Of a stretch of 64,000 nt of DNA, positions 24,821 to 36,422 are shown piece by piece. The notes beneath the pieces are model-generated. The model worked only from the letters and a program-made list of their open reading frames with translations. It did not search any database and had not been told where the DNA came from. The stretch lies in NCBI GenBank assembly GCA_033026295.1, contig CM065180.1, forward strand, positions 20,427,523 to 20,491,522, written 5' to 3'. Position 1 is the first letter of the stretch; each line of letters opens with the position of its first letter. A program made the position numbers and the translations under genes. This stretch comes from Channa striata (lineage: Eukaryota; Chordata; Actinopteri; Anabantiformes; Channidae).

Positions 24821-25372
24821 CTGGTCAGCAAAGTGGTGGAGCAGTTAGCGGTGCTGCCCCACAGCTAAAAGGTCAATGGTTCAACTGGTCTTGCTGGCTG
24901 TGGCCTTTCTGTGTGGAGTTTGCTCCATTTTTCATTGCTTGCGTGGATTTTCTTCCCGGTACTCTAAATTGGTGGCTGTAGCTCAGTTGGTAAGTCCTGT
25001 CGTCCGTGGACCACAGGGTCAGTGGCTTAATCCCTGGTCCCTCCTTGCTGTGTGCCGAACTGTCCATGGGCAAGACACTAAATGCCAAGTTGGCCCTGGT
25101 GGGCCAGATGAGCACCTTGCATGGATGCCATAACCATCCTGTATGTCTGTACCAAAATACTCGGTAAGTTGCTTTGGATAAAAGCGTCTGCTAAATGTAA
25201 ATTGCTCATAGGTGTGAACGGTTGCCTGTTTGTGTAAGTCGGTTTCTGTTGGTGCAGAGAAAGACTGGATTCCTGTGCACTGTTTACCCTGCCTCTCACC
25301 AAATGGCTGGGATAGGCTCCAGCAACCTGTGACCGTGAACAGGGTAAGCAGTGAAGATGATTGATGGACTCA
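24821..25372 (+). repeat. Dispersed repeat family A, interrupted by a SINE
   Basis: The left half (24821-24971) contains gtggtggagcagttagcg, ggcctttctgtgtggagttt and the cgtggattttcttcccggtactc block. The right half (25198-25372) continues with attgctcataggtgtgaacgg, ggctgggataggctccagc and cagggtaagcag, ending near a GATGG motif. The two halves are the familiar consecutive parts of one teleost repeat, separated here by 226 bases of SINE. The junction carries a duplicated TAAATTG. Confidence 0.8.
24972..25197 (+). mobile_element. tRNA-derived SINE nested in family A repeat, with TSD
   Basis: The head GTGGCTGTAGCTCAGTTGGT contains a clear A box. GTGGCTTAATCCC is a B-box-like element. The central block has CTGTCCATGGGCAAGACACT, and the 3' tail is GCTTTGGATAAAAGCGTCTG followed by CTAAATG. 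The element is flanked by TAAATTG at 24965-24971 and 25198-25204, a 7-bp target-site duplication made from the host repeat's own sequence. The tail is that of SINEs mobilised by an L2-type LINE, such as the relic at 44.85-45.78 kb. It is the most complete SINE in the window. Confidence 0.88.
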
Positions 25373-27678
25373 AATGTTGCTCTTACATTTAGGTCAACAA
25401 AAAACAGTAATAAAGTAATGAAAATATTGTCAATGTTGCAGTTATAAAACACAAAAGGGGTTTTGGCTTGGTTGGAGTTTGGGCATTAAAGCACCAAGCC
25501 AATTTTCCTCAATTCTCTGTTACTTAGTGACATCTGTGGCATTTGGCATTGGCAATATTACCAAAAAGACTAATATACAACAAAACAGCTTTTTTATTGG
25601 TAACTTATTCATGTCAAACTAAATGTGCATTTGTTGAGAACCATTTTCATCCACTGACTTCAGGAATACACATGTGAAGTGGTGAGATCTTTGACAAAAG
25701 CAGGAAAAGTGCCCTTAAAAATAACAATAAAAAATAGTTTTTATGGACAACTGTGGAAGAAAAACCTTTAAGATTTCAATAAACTTAGAGATGAATTTAA
25801 ATGCAACTGCACGTTTGAGAAAGCATCATAGTTATCCTGTGTGTCCTGTGTGCCATTGAAGGATTGGTTGTTCCTATTGTTAGAAATCGGTACTATGTGA
25901 CATGCAGTTCTGCACATGATAATCGGAACAGTACCAAAACAACTCAACAACGGAATTAAGTGTTGAAGAAAAACTAATTGACCATCACCACCTGTCTCCA
26001 TTTATGCACCTACAAAACTATTTGTATTGTCGTTGCCATTTTCTTTGTCTTGATCTCAACATTGCAAGTCAACAAGCCCTTCAAGATAAATATCTGGACG
26101 TTCCTTTGGTACCAGGCACCAATATGATGGCTATCATGTCTTACAATAGTACTAAAATGGGGGCTAGCAAAATACTATTTTTCATAAACACTGGATTACA
26201 ACTATGGAAATGTAGCAGTTGTTAGGTTTAGGCTGTAAAACACATGCTTGTACTTCAGAAAAAATACAGAACCAGGCTTTGATTTGGGTGGGAAGTGAAC
26301 GTCCAGTACCAGGACAGGCTATGACTAAGGCAGAACTGTGCTGACCCCTGGTCTGTGGTCTAACTCTCCCTCTGATTCCTTGTTTCTCTAACTCATTCCA
26401 CTTTCCCCATCTCCACTCGAGCTGTCTCTTGAGTACTCCAGTAATTGCACTGATTATTGCTGCTGTTACTAGCAAAGGATCTTAGTGTCAGTGGATTATT
26501 GAGCGAGGTCTCCTCTCGTTTTCACTGTGCTTTCCCACAGAGGACTTACTGTGTGTGCTGCAAGCGATAGCCTGGCTGGACCAAAAAGCACACACAGACA
26601 TAATGAGACTTTATAGAGGAGGATGCCATACACATACAGACATGCATCGTTTTCACACAGAAGTGGCCCAACAGAAACAGTCTCACTCTCTCTCTCTCTC
26701 TCACACACATACACTTCAAACAGCATTATAGACAAAAGCCAGCTTTTCTTTGTTTTAAGCATGTCTGACCTTCAAAGCTTGTCTGTGCTTTACATCCAAT
26801 GTGTTTGAAAGGAATAAAATTATGGATGATATGCTTGGTTTTGTGACAGCAAAGAATGACTCAAATTGTGCGTGTGAGTCCTCTCCAAGGTCGCAGCAGG
26901 CTTGGCTTGAAAGTGAGGTAAGAGAGCACTCGAAAGAAAACTGTGCAGTAAATAAAAGAAAAAAAATAGGAAGATGTAACAAAAGAGATAGATAGAGGTT
27001 CTTAAAACAGACAAGAAACAAACAAGAATTGATTCAATGTGTTTATGAATTTGTTTATGTTTATGAATAGTCTGTGTCACTGCATGCAAACTTATTTATT
27101 TCATGGTCTAAAAGTGAGCGTGACGTATTTCTAAATATTACATAGCTGACCAGACATGATATTATTTGCATGTCCTCAGATTTATGAACACATCATTAAC
27201 TTGTTAATGTGTGTTTGATTTAATTAACTGCAAAAAATGGAAATTTGACATTTTTGCAACTCTGCCTAATAAGTGACATGTGGTTAGATAAACAGAAGTA
27301 AAATAAACGAAAAAAAAAGAGCTTAAATGAAAGGAAAGTGCCACCATTTCAATTGTCAGCTCTGTCTTCATGCACAATCAATTTTTTCTCTGATGAACAG
27401 AGACAACTAGATAAAATTCTTCACCCCCCCTTTTTGCACACGGCCACCAGCACACACCCCCACACCCCTCTTCTCTTTCCCAGGCCCATGACATTCAACA
27501 ACTCAGCTAAAAGGATTTGTGTTTGTGTATCTGTCCCACTCCCCATCTGCGATATGGCAGAGCAAGAGAACAAGTAGTAAAACACGCAGAGACACAAGAT
27601 AACATACTGTATATACACAGCAAACAACATATTGCCTTGGCACTGGGGTCCAATGTTCTCTTATTGTAAAATACAATC
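25373..27678. other. No gene; short simple runs
   Basis: (TC)n lies at about 26686-26702 and a C run near 27424. Open frames up to 97 codons have no recognisable family. Confidence 0.5.
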
Positions 27679-27735
27679 TGTGTGTGTGTGTGTGTGTGTG
27701 TGTGCGTGCACCCTCACAAGGATAGAAATTTGCTG
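27679..27735 (-). repeat. (GT)n microsatellite plus terminal stub of family B repeat
   Basis: A GT tract (27679-27704) is followed by gcaccctcacaaggatag. Read on the minus strand this is CTATCCTTGTGAGGGTGC, the first bases of the family B repeat at about 22728. Only the terminal piece is present. Confidence 0.65.
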
Positions 27736-28700
27736 CAACTGTTCCAGGATAAGAACATTTTTTTCCTCACATCACTGCAGTGCTAATTCACATGAGTGTT
27801 CTTTTTCTCCTCTTTGAAAACACTTTAGGTGATGAGAGGTTATTGCTTTTGCCGTCTTGCACTCAATACAGGTACTGGCCTAAAAACACTCTGAGAAAAA
27901 CACGACTAAGCTCTGTGAGGCTGCACGAGAAACAAATTGTAAAAATGAATACAAGTTGGGCTTGGTTTTGATTCTGATTCTTAACAGTTGCAATGAAAAC
28001 AGAGGAGTGGCCAGATGGTGGTCTCAGCGTGAAAGATCTTTGATAGCCTGAAGTCAAAAAGGAGTATCATGTTGAGAGCATGAAAGTGTTAGAGGTGTGC
28101 AATAATGGTTTGATGTTTTTGTGTGAAAAGATGGTGCAAAATGTCAATATGTTAAGCCTCTTGCGGGGTTTCATGATGTGATGTGCACTGGTGGGTGAGC
28201 AAAGGTGTGAAGAAGTAGCACTAACACACCGTGCATGAACAGCTTTAGTACAGCGCCATTGGAAAAAACATAAATACGTCAGCCTGTGTCATATGATCAG
28301 TAATTTCTATCAAAAGCCAAACAGGTCATGCTTTGTCTCCCTTTCCCTGCCGTTTGCTATTTAATACCTGTTTTAATTAGGTTTTATAACAGCAGGGGGC
28401 ATTTATAAACGCTGCTGTAAATGGTTCTCTGCATTTATGAACACAGCTCCGTGCACTGCTGAGCTGTACTGAGAGCTTGCTGACGACTGCCATTTCTAAC
28501 TAGATGCGTGCAAATGAACTTTGTCCTGTACGATGACAAACGCGCTGCTGTTTCTTCGACAAACATTCTTATGCAGCACAGTAAAAGAGGCATTAACTGC
28601 ATCAGCCCAGCACATTCTGTCCTGGTGCACGTGTTGTGGTCTTCATAAATGTCTGTGCCATTTCCAACAGATATAAAACTTGAGTGAAATAGGTATATAT
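27736..28700. other. No feature seen
   Basis: Unique-looking sequence. The GATTCTGATTC at about 27969-27980 is too short to assign to a LINE tail. Confidence 0.5.
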
Positions 28701-28840
28701 ATTCCTTGCTGCATGTCGAAGCGTCCTTGGGCAAGACACTGAACCCCTAGTTGCTCCCGGTGCGTGGCAGCTATCGCCATCGTGTGTGTGTGTGTAAGTC
28801 GTGCTTTGGATAAAAGCGTCTGCAAAATGAAAAATGTAAA
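28701..28840 (+). mobile_element. 5'-truncated tRNA-SINE with L2-type tail
   Basis: The tRNA-like head is missing. The copy begins in CCTTGCTGCATGTCGAAGCG, then TCCTTGGGCAAGACACTGAA, CCCCTAGTTGCTCCCGG, a short GT tract (28783-28794), and TGCTTTGGATAAAAGCGTCT with an AAATG-rich end. It shares central block and tail with the 24972-25197 copy. No target duplication is obvious. Confidence 0.82.
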
Positions 28841-29575
28841 AGAGGGAGCTTTCTACTCATTCTCGTAAGAAACTTAACCCCAAAAATATTGAGCATTTGT
28901 ACCAAATTTCATAACAGTCCATTTGTCACTCACTAATACAGTTAATGTTTTAATCATGTAATCAGTATAACAGCCTTTTATATTTATTCCACTAAGGCTT
29001 TTATTGTTCTATAGCAGATTCTTCTAGTCACACAAGAAAAACGTGCTTTTTCAAAATTGTCTATGGTCTTCTTTTTCTCCTCTTCTTCTTAAAAAAATTA
29101 TTTAAAATGTTAATCCTTTGATGTTACAGACTGATAAAAATTATTTCTCAGTTAAACTAAGGTTGAAAGTCAGTGTAAAGCAGAAAATAACTTGAAAAAT
29201 TACAGCTCCCATTAAGTAAAACTACAGAGTGGCAGGTACCAACGTCACCATTCTGTGCCTTTATCAACATCTGTGAAAAAAAAAAAAAAAAAACTCACCA
29301 ACGTTCTCTCCTAAAGTAATTTGTTTTATTGTTCTAGCTGTAATCGCTGCTGTAGACAAACATAAAATACAGTGTTTAGTTTTCTCTGTCTTGCTCTGAG
29401 TACACTGACGTCTGACTTGGTGCAACGCATCCACACACGCATGAGCTATGTCGAGCTAACATTTTTAAAGACTGGATCTGTAGTCATTAACAATGTTTGA
29501 AATCTGAGATTTTCTGTCTGGTTCTGAGTGGAAGCCCTAGTGTGCTATCAAGCTTCCTTTTGAGCTCTGCTCACA
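28841..29575. other. No gene; long A run
   Basis: A 19-base A run lies at 29276-29294. Nothing else is recognisable. Confidence 0.5.
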
Positions 29576-29690
29576 ATATCCATCTATCCAGCTAGCCAGC
29601 CAATCATGTTCAGGGTTGTGGGGGGCGTATTCCATCTGTGACTAGGCCTGATATATCCTGGACAGGTCACCAGTGTATTTCTATTTCACA
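29576..29690 (-). repeat. Dispersed repeat family A, 3' end, reversed
   Basis: Read on the minus strand, ACTGGTGACCTGTCCAGGAT is followed by CCCCCCACAACCCTGAACATG and a GGATAGATGGAT end. This is the same order as the end of the copies at 1749 and 24821. It is shorter and more diverged. Confidence 0.6.
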
Positions 29691-29694
29691 GTTT

Positions 29695-29935
29695 CTGACA
29701 TGTGAGGACATGTATAGGAAATTATTATATTTGAGCCGGTCCTTATAAGTATAAGGGGCTATCTGAAGGTTAAGACCTGATTTTAGGGCTATGCTTACAA
29801 TAAAGGTTTTAGTTAGAATAAGTAAGAATAAGAGTTAGTTAGGCATTTAGTGGTGGTCCCCTTAGGGTTCGGGTTATGGGCTCTGAAAAGCATGCCAGTG
29901 ACTTCAGAAAGACAAAATGTGTGTGTGTACATGTG
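29695..29935 (-). repeat. Dispersed repeat family B, diverged, reversed
   Basis: Read on the minus strand it contains TAAATGCCTAACTAAC, repeated TTCTAACTAAAACC, CAGGTCTTAACC and TCCTCACATG, the family B order seen at 22702-22949. It ends in a short CA tract. The divergence from the 22.7 kb copy is marked. Confidence 0.6.
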
Positions 29936-32900
29936 CAAATGTGTTTCAGTTGGTATGCATATCACTGGCTTAAAACCCATTAGAAATTCTCATTCAAGAC
30001 TTTATTGATCGGTGCTGATCACCCTTTGTGTCTCTCCTTTCTGTGTATCTTGAGTACTAAACAAACACTCATACACAAACACACACAAAGCTCATTGTGC
30101 ATCTGTAATTGTGCCACCTAGAAACAACTACTGAAGGTCAAAGTGAAGCACTTTTTCAATCAGCAAGTTTTGTGCCAAAAATAAAAATAATACATAAATA
30201 AACAGAACCGGTAATTAATGTCTGCACACTCAGTGCATAACAGTACAGACAATCAAAGGACGAGCAATGTGTTTTGCCCAGGACGTAATTATTGCTCATA
30301 ATAATGTTAATTATAGGTCCTTGATCATGGTCTTTTATCTGCTTTAATGTGCAATAACTGTGAATAAAAATGTTCAGACTACTTTCCTCTTGGAGTTACA
30401 AAGAGTTGTGTGGTCTGTTTCAAAGACTTGTTACACACATTGAAAAAATAAATTAAGGTCTGACATACAAAGATGAACATTTCTCAGATCTGATTGAGTG
30501 AATGCTGTGCATGCAGTCAGGTGCCTCTATAAACACTGAAAGAGGTTTTACTTACAAAAATTAGTACATCTGCTCATAGTGGCTAAAAAGAGACCTCATT
30601 TTAAATCCCTTTCAATTCAAGTAATAGGGGTCATAAACCATGTCCCATGCAAAAATGTACACAAATGTGTATCTTAAACTTTTTCTTCTGTGAAACATTC
30701 CTTGCCTAATCTAAGCACACTTATCAGGCAATCGCAGCATTTGATGCAGCAAGGAAACCACCTCAACTGTGAGCCACAGAGGCCTGGAAGTAGGGAGGAG
30801 AGCAAGTGAATGATAAATGATGAGTGAGAAAGGTAGAAGGCAAAAATGAGTTTGGCCATGACATAAAAGCAGACCATACAAGGTTAGTTATCTCCCAAAG
30901 CACCTGCTGAGGAGTGAGGTGCATGGAGAGGAGGGAGACGAGACAGAAATAAGGACAGAGGGAAATATATACACAGTACAAGTGTGTCTGTGGGATGGCT
31001 ATGATCTTAAAAGGCACATTAACTTCAGTGCCTAAGTAATACATATGTGTACGCACAAATGTAATTACATCACAATATAATGACCAGTAGTTAATTAAGT
31101 ATCATATAGTAAAACTAAAGTTATAAACACTAAACCTGACCGATTACATTCATTGTTATATTCAAGTCTAGATCAATCACAGATCTCACAAGATGTTGCT
31201 GCAAAATTATCAAAATGCTAGAAATACCAGACTTAATTAAAAAGAAAATAAAGATGAAAAGGTGGAATGTGAAGGCAAAGCAGACAGAATTGCTGTGGTT
31301 AACAGAAGAGACCGGGGAGAGGCCAAAGAAGGGATAGAAGAGAGAGAAGGTTAGGCAGGTGTGTAACTAGGAGATACACCACGAGGTCCAGTTATCTTCT
31401 AAAACACCTGGTAAAGAGGCTGACAGCACTGAATATTTATTGGACTTTTAATATGTAGAGGCTAAAAGAGGAGGAGGAATGCAGGCAGAGTCACGTGTTT
31501 CAGATTTCCTTTATCCAATAAACTCCTCTTTTTGTGAAGCTAAAAAGTTCATAGGCACAAATATGATTTAGAGTTATAGTTTTACATGGTTATTCATGTT
31601 CTAAAATAACAAACCTGGCACCTACTTTAAAGTAAGAGTAAGAAAGACAAGGTTAGACTGCCGTTAATAAGTCACTTCCGTTACTTCCGTTAAAATTTTG
31701 ATATTTATTTACTGAGGCACAATTTTACACGATCACAAGGCACAATCTCTGGTAAACAGTGATTATTATTATAATGCTCATAATTATTCTTTTGGAAAAC
31801 TGCACCTACTGTAACTAAAAGCTAGTGTTGAGCCAAACCAGTTAAATTAGTTGATGCTGAGTTTCCTGCACGCTTTGAATATTTCCCATGTCAATTTTAG
31901 GAGATGTCTGACTATGTCAGGCAGGGCGCCTCAAATCTAGAAACCAACAGTAACCCAGCTACTGTACAAATACTCCCTTTGCTGAATTTTGGTGAAACCT
32001 GCATTAGTATACACATTCAGGATGTAGGTGAAGGGTTGGGAAGAGTGGAGAGGCTTTCGGCTTAACTGTGGCCTTCTATCCTTAACTTCCATTGTAGCTT
32101 TTAAGTTTGTCATAAAACAGTCAGACACACACACAGTATAAACACTTGAAAGAGGTTTTACTTGCCCTGCTTATTCTCCCTGGCCACAAAGAGATCCTGT
32201 TCTAAAAACCTTTAAGGGAGAGTGATGGGATCGAAAATGTATTCAAAAGTGTATCTAAACATAAACTGGGAATGATAATAACTTAATGAAGGAATTTCTA
32301 ACTACAACTTTTGCAACTTTGGAAGATATCCATTTAATTTAACTAATTTGTAAGGATCAAGCCTTTTATTGCCTTTCATAAACTTTTTATTACAGAGGGA
32401 GGCCTGTGGAGTTTTGCTCTGGGGATCGATTAAAGGCCTGTATTATTAGAACAATTAGTTACAGTGAGTAAAACTTGTTTCACTCTTCATATAAGCAAGT
32501 GACAAATGTTTTAAAGCACACAAAATGTGAACCTGTCCCTCAAATGGGCCAAGAACTTGGTATTGAGCATTCACAAATTTCAAGGACTCGCTAAGCAGGA
32601 TATGAAGGTGGTTAAAGTAGCAGAGGAAGCTTACCTAGGTTTTAGTCCTTAGTTTTAGGGTGACTTCTGAAGTTCCTCCAGAGCAATACACTTGATACAA
32701 GCATTTTCAAAGATTAAGATTCCCAACTGCATGATCAGGTCACACCACACACATACTCAAGAACAACAGTGTTGATTTTCAATGGAAAATGCTTTGTGTT
32801 CTAACCTTGGACGAATATTTGTTTCAAAACTTTGCTGTCTCACTCTACGAATAAATAATGGATTCTCTCCTGAAAATGTAATTTAACATTCGGCACGACG

Positions 32901-34312
32901 AAGGGTAAAATGTGTGAAACACTAAGTGCACGGAAATCCATAATGAATCATCAGTGTGCTTAAAACTGCGAGAAAGTGCAGCACAGGGTGAAGGAGAGAG
33001 ATGCAGGAAGAAGCAGATTGAGCTAGAGAGGTGAGGGAGAGGGACACATGCGGGAAAGAGAGTAAAAAGAGTAAAAGATGGATAGGGACGAGCAAAGAGC
33101 CAAAAGCAAAACGAGAGGCGCAGATCGAAGAGGAGGCAAGAAGCGAGGTAAAGGTAAACAGAGGTGGTATTGTGTCTGCTTTAAGAATTGGGCAGCAGAG
33201 TTGCAGTGTTATTAATCACAGAGACTAGTGATTTAGACAAGTTATCTGTTCCTCTTCTTGGTGCACACACACACATGCGTCCCTACACACTAACACAACC
33301 AACAAACCCCTGAGACTACACGCCTGAATGCACAGTGGCTATATGGAGACAAAACAATGGTGCTGATAAAGAAATAATTAAGAGATAGTTTCAAAACGAT
33401 GACATACAAATCTCGGCAGTAAGAATCCGGTAATTAACCCCCAACTCTTCCGGTCTCTCTCTAACTCTCTGTGAATAAACAGAAAGAAGCTGGGGCGGTT
33501 CACTTGTTCCCAGGCAGACATAACTAATTGAATACAGAATCAACACTACTCTGCACTGCTTACACGGTACACATGCTAAGTACTTCCATTAGAGGAGACA
33601 GAAGTGAGAGTCGAAGGGAAAGACACATTAAAGGAAGAGGCAAACTAAAATGCTTTCACAGTATTTTGTTTTTTTTAGTTTCCTGGCATTTTTAGTCATG
33701 TTTTATTAAGTACAAATTTAGACTGTGCATAAAATGGATGGGACACCGTAACTGGAAACAGAAATGAGCGAATAAAAAAAAAGCATCAGCATCTTCACCA
33801 GCAATCTCGCAATGTCAACACCTTACATAAAAAAATTTTTTAAAAAGTTACTTCTGAACTTAGCCTTGGCTTACAAAGTTAATACACACTGGCAGTGTAT
33901 GATACACGCCAGAATGCCCACAGCAATCATTTTCCCTATAAGCTGCAGGGGGCTGCCAAATGTCTTTCATCATCCTCACCTCATCACTTTTTCCAGGTTA
34001 TGGAGGACAATGTATTGTAATGGAGAAATGACATAATGCACCATTCTTTAGTTCAGGGGTAGTGCGAGCTAATAATCTTATGTATTCACGCAAGATATCC
34101 ACACACACTACCTTTGTGTCCGTATACTGGTTTGGATACCTGTGGAATATGGAATTATCCATTTATCTAATATATGTGTAGCACTTTCTAGCACTCACAT
34201 CAAATGAGTTCATAAACGTATTCCCCTACGTTGATTTATGAAGTTCGCCAATTTTAAATGTTAGTTTAAAAAGTGCACTTAAAGCTTTTGTTCTAATTTT
34301 ACCAAATACACA
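29936..34312. other. No gene; long unique-looking stretch
   Basis: I found no exon, RNA gene or known repeat. About 32990-33170 is purine-rich on the plus strand and produces a Lys/Glu/Arg-rich chance frame. If the 34.86-35.26 kb promoter call is right, this is first-intron DNA of that minus-strand gene. Confidence 0.45.
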
Positions 34313-34336
34313 TTCACCTTGTTATTGGTGATTTAC

Positions 34337-34463
34337 AACTACTACTCTGACCCATGAGGGGTCGCCACAGCGAATCATCCTTTTCCACTTCACTATCCTG
34401 GGCATCTTCCTCTCTGACACCAGCTAACCTCATGTCCTCTGTTAGAACGTCCATATATCACCG
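34337..34463 (-). pseudogene. LINE C-terminal stub, 5'-truncated, with long target-site duplication
   Basis: On the minus strand the segment encodes MDVLTEDMRLAGVREEDAQD, then after a frameshift MIRCGDPSW-like residues, and ends in AGTAGTAG. This is the C-terminus and short repeat tail of a teleost LINE whose proteins end in an EDM...GV.EEDA.D...W..MIRCGDP pattern. A 16-bp perfect direct repeat GTTATTGGTGATTTAC lies on both sides (34321-34336 and 34470-34485). It is extended by TTCACC on both sides (34313-34318 and 34464-34469) with a 2-base gap. Length, tail and duplication all fit target-primed reverse transcription. Confidence 0.82.
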
Positions 34464-34698
34464 TTCACCGTTATTGGTGATTTACTGAGTCACCAATATT
34501 AAAGGCTGAACACATGACTACGTCACAAATATATTCATTTTCAACATATTCAACAAAAGCTGTGTTAATGAGAATAAATCTTCCCCAAAGACATACGTTA
34601 AATAAACTAGCTACTCAAAATACGATCACGTTAATTTTCAATACAAGTAAAGAAGTGCGGATGAATGTCTGTGATTCAAACTCACACAGCACAGCCCA

Positions 34699-34731
<33 letters not shown>
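34699..34731. repeat. (CA)n microsatellite
   Basis: About 16 AC units followed by a CAGACA-type imperfect extension to about 34746. It lies about 110 bases inside the putative intron, next to the promoter's first exon. Confidence 0.97.
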
Positions 34732-34736
<5 letters not shown>

Positions 34737-34857
34737 AGACACAGACAAGCAAGAAGCCAAAATACATGAAAAACAGCCATAATTCAATAAAGTATGGGAA
34801 CATGACATTTTGAGGCGTTCCACTTTAGCAAACAGAAATAAAAGCCGGAGTACTCAC

Positions 34858-35130
34858 ACGCTGGCAGAGTCAATGTCCCCGTCCGAGGCTGTCGGAGAGC
34901 GGAGCAGCTAACTAGCTGCTAACCCGGTCCATCCACCGGGGGAAGGTCAGCCCTGGCCCGGGCTTTCTGTCCCGTGTTCACGGCGTGTCTTCGTAAGCTG
35001 GCTACGCCGTTAGCAAGTCCTGCTAGTCCGAACAGCATTAGCCGTAAAAGCAGCTTCCAGTCATATGAAAGACATAAAACAATAACTAATTTTTCCAACT
35101 TTGTCCTCCGTCACTTTCACGAGCGCCATT
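34858..35130 (-). other. Putative 5' untranslated first exon of a minus-strand gene
   Basis: The region is CpG-rich compared with its flanks. On the minus strand it ends in CTGCCAGCGT|GTGAGTAC, a strong splice donor (GT at 34857-34856). It contains short open frames only: one starting at 35129 in context CTAATGGCGC stops after 22 codons, and another beginning MLFGLAGLANG stops after 39 codons near 34929. I therefore read it as leader with upstream ORFs and expect the main start codon in a later exon. Exact 5' end, gene identity and downstream exons are unknown. The donor and composition are seen directly; the gene is inferred. Confidence 0.55.
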
Positions 35131-35260
35131 AGCCGCTCCCTCTCGCCTTCATCCCGTGTTTTTTTTTCCTCTCGCACTTTTGTTTGCTCCCGCCCAGCGG
35201 CGCCCACAGCCAATCACATTGCTCGAACACACCACGTGTACATTCTCCAATAGCTTACAT
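35131..35260 (-). promoter_or_regulatory. TATA-less CpG-rich promoter, minus strand
   Basis: Moving toward the exon on the minus strand there are: a CCAAT sequence (plus-strand 35247-35251), an E-box CACGTG (35233-35238), an inverted CCAAT box GATTGG (35215-35210), and a GC box GGGCGG (35195-35190). A purine stretch and the CpG-rich exon follow. No TATA box is visible. NF-Y, Sp-family and bHLH factors are the usual binders of such motifs. The spacing of the CCAAT and GC boxes, about 60-120 bases above the likely start, is typical. Confidence 0.6.
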
Positions 35261-36401
35261 GTGGCACGCGGAACAGTGCGGCCAAACCATTTAAAGCAGG
35301 TAAATAGTCAAAGGCATGTGCTGAAACCAAAACATACAGAAGAGACCTTCATTAATTTACCATGACAGAAATCACTACTTAAATGGTTTAAATGAACTAG
35401 TGGACTGTTTAGTGGCATGACCTTTTGCCAACCACTTTGTGCTGGATGTGTGTGTGACTGATCAAGATCTGGCAGACCCTCTCTGAAATGGGTGCAGTCC
35501 CAAAGAAAGCTCAAGTTATGCTTAGTTGATTTTAGGCATTTGACAGTTTGACACTCTTCTCTATACAATAAGTGTCTGGCAGGCCGATGCTGACACAGGG
35601 CGCGACACGGCGTTCTTTACTAGGACTAAACCCGGTGCATACTGTAAATGCAGCATGTATCAGGACTGGGGAGGTGGCAAAGGCAGATCTTTACAAGTCT
35701 GGTTAAACATCTGTCAACTTGTCGTATTTCCCACCACAGGACAAATGTGGACCAATGTCATTCTTCCTTTGACGAATGGCATTTAAAATAGTGAGTCAGA
35801 CCTGCTGCACTTATTCAGAGGTAATAGACAAATAATTCCTTGAATGTTGATCTTATTTCATACTCCGGAGACATGGGCAATAAAGTGCAGCATACACTTA
35901 AATTCAGCCTTGCACAAAAATATTTTGGTTCTGTTGCTTGGTTCAACTCTTCTAACCAACCACTCATTCACTTTGGCCACTCATTTCCGGGCAGTTGTTC
36001 ACAGGAAAGTTGCTTTACCTGAGCTGTGAGCTGTTGTCGAAAATTTGAAGTTCGTTAGTATAGTTATGATTAGTCAGGCAAAACAGTGGGCTAAAAGCAT
36101 CAAGCAGCTGAATGAAATATTGATTCACATTGGGATTCCCAGTACTTGCTACTCCTTAACTCTATAGGGAACCACTGGTCCAGTGCTTGTGTCTATATTT
36201 AAGTACATGCATTCAAATCTGCATATTCTTTCAGTGTTGTTATTTTGGGAGCTCAAATATGCAGGTCTGAAATAACATCACATAGAAATACAGATGCAGA
36301 CGTTTTTCATGAATCATACTGAATCATGTGAGCTTGTTTATATTTTTCGAATGTTTTTGAAGGTTAAAGCGTTCACACTGTTTACATGTACGGTATATCT
36401 C
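35261..36401. other. No feature seen
   Basis: The DNA is AT-rich with CpGs mostly lost soon after 35300. Open frames of 60-86 codons have no recognisable family. This would be upstream of the minus-strand promoter. Confidence 0.45.
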
Positions 36402-36422
36402 TGTGTGTGTGTGTGTGTGTGT
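36402..36422. repeat. (GT)n microsatellite
   Basis: About ten TG units. Confidence 0.95.

Noticed and set aside
25078..25452. 124-codon minus-strand frame
   Set aside because: It is the antisense of the SINE and family A repeat.
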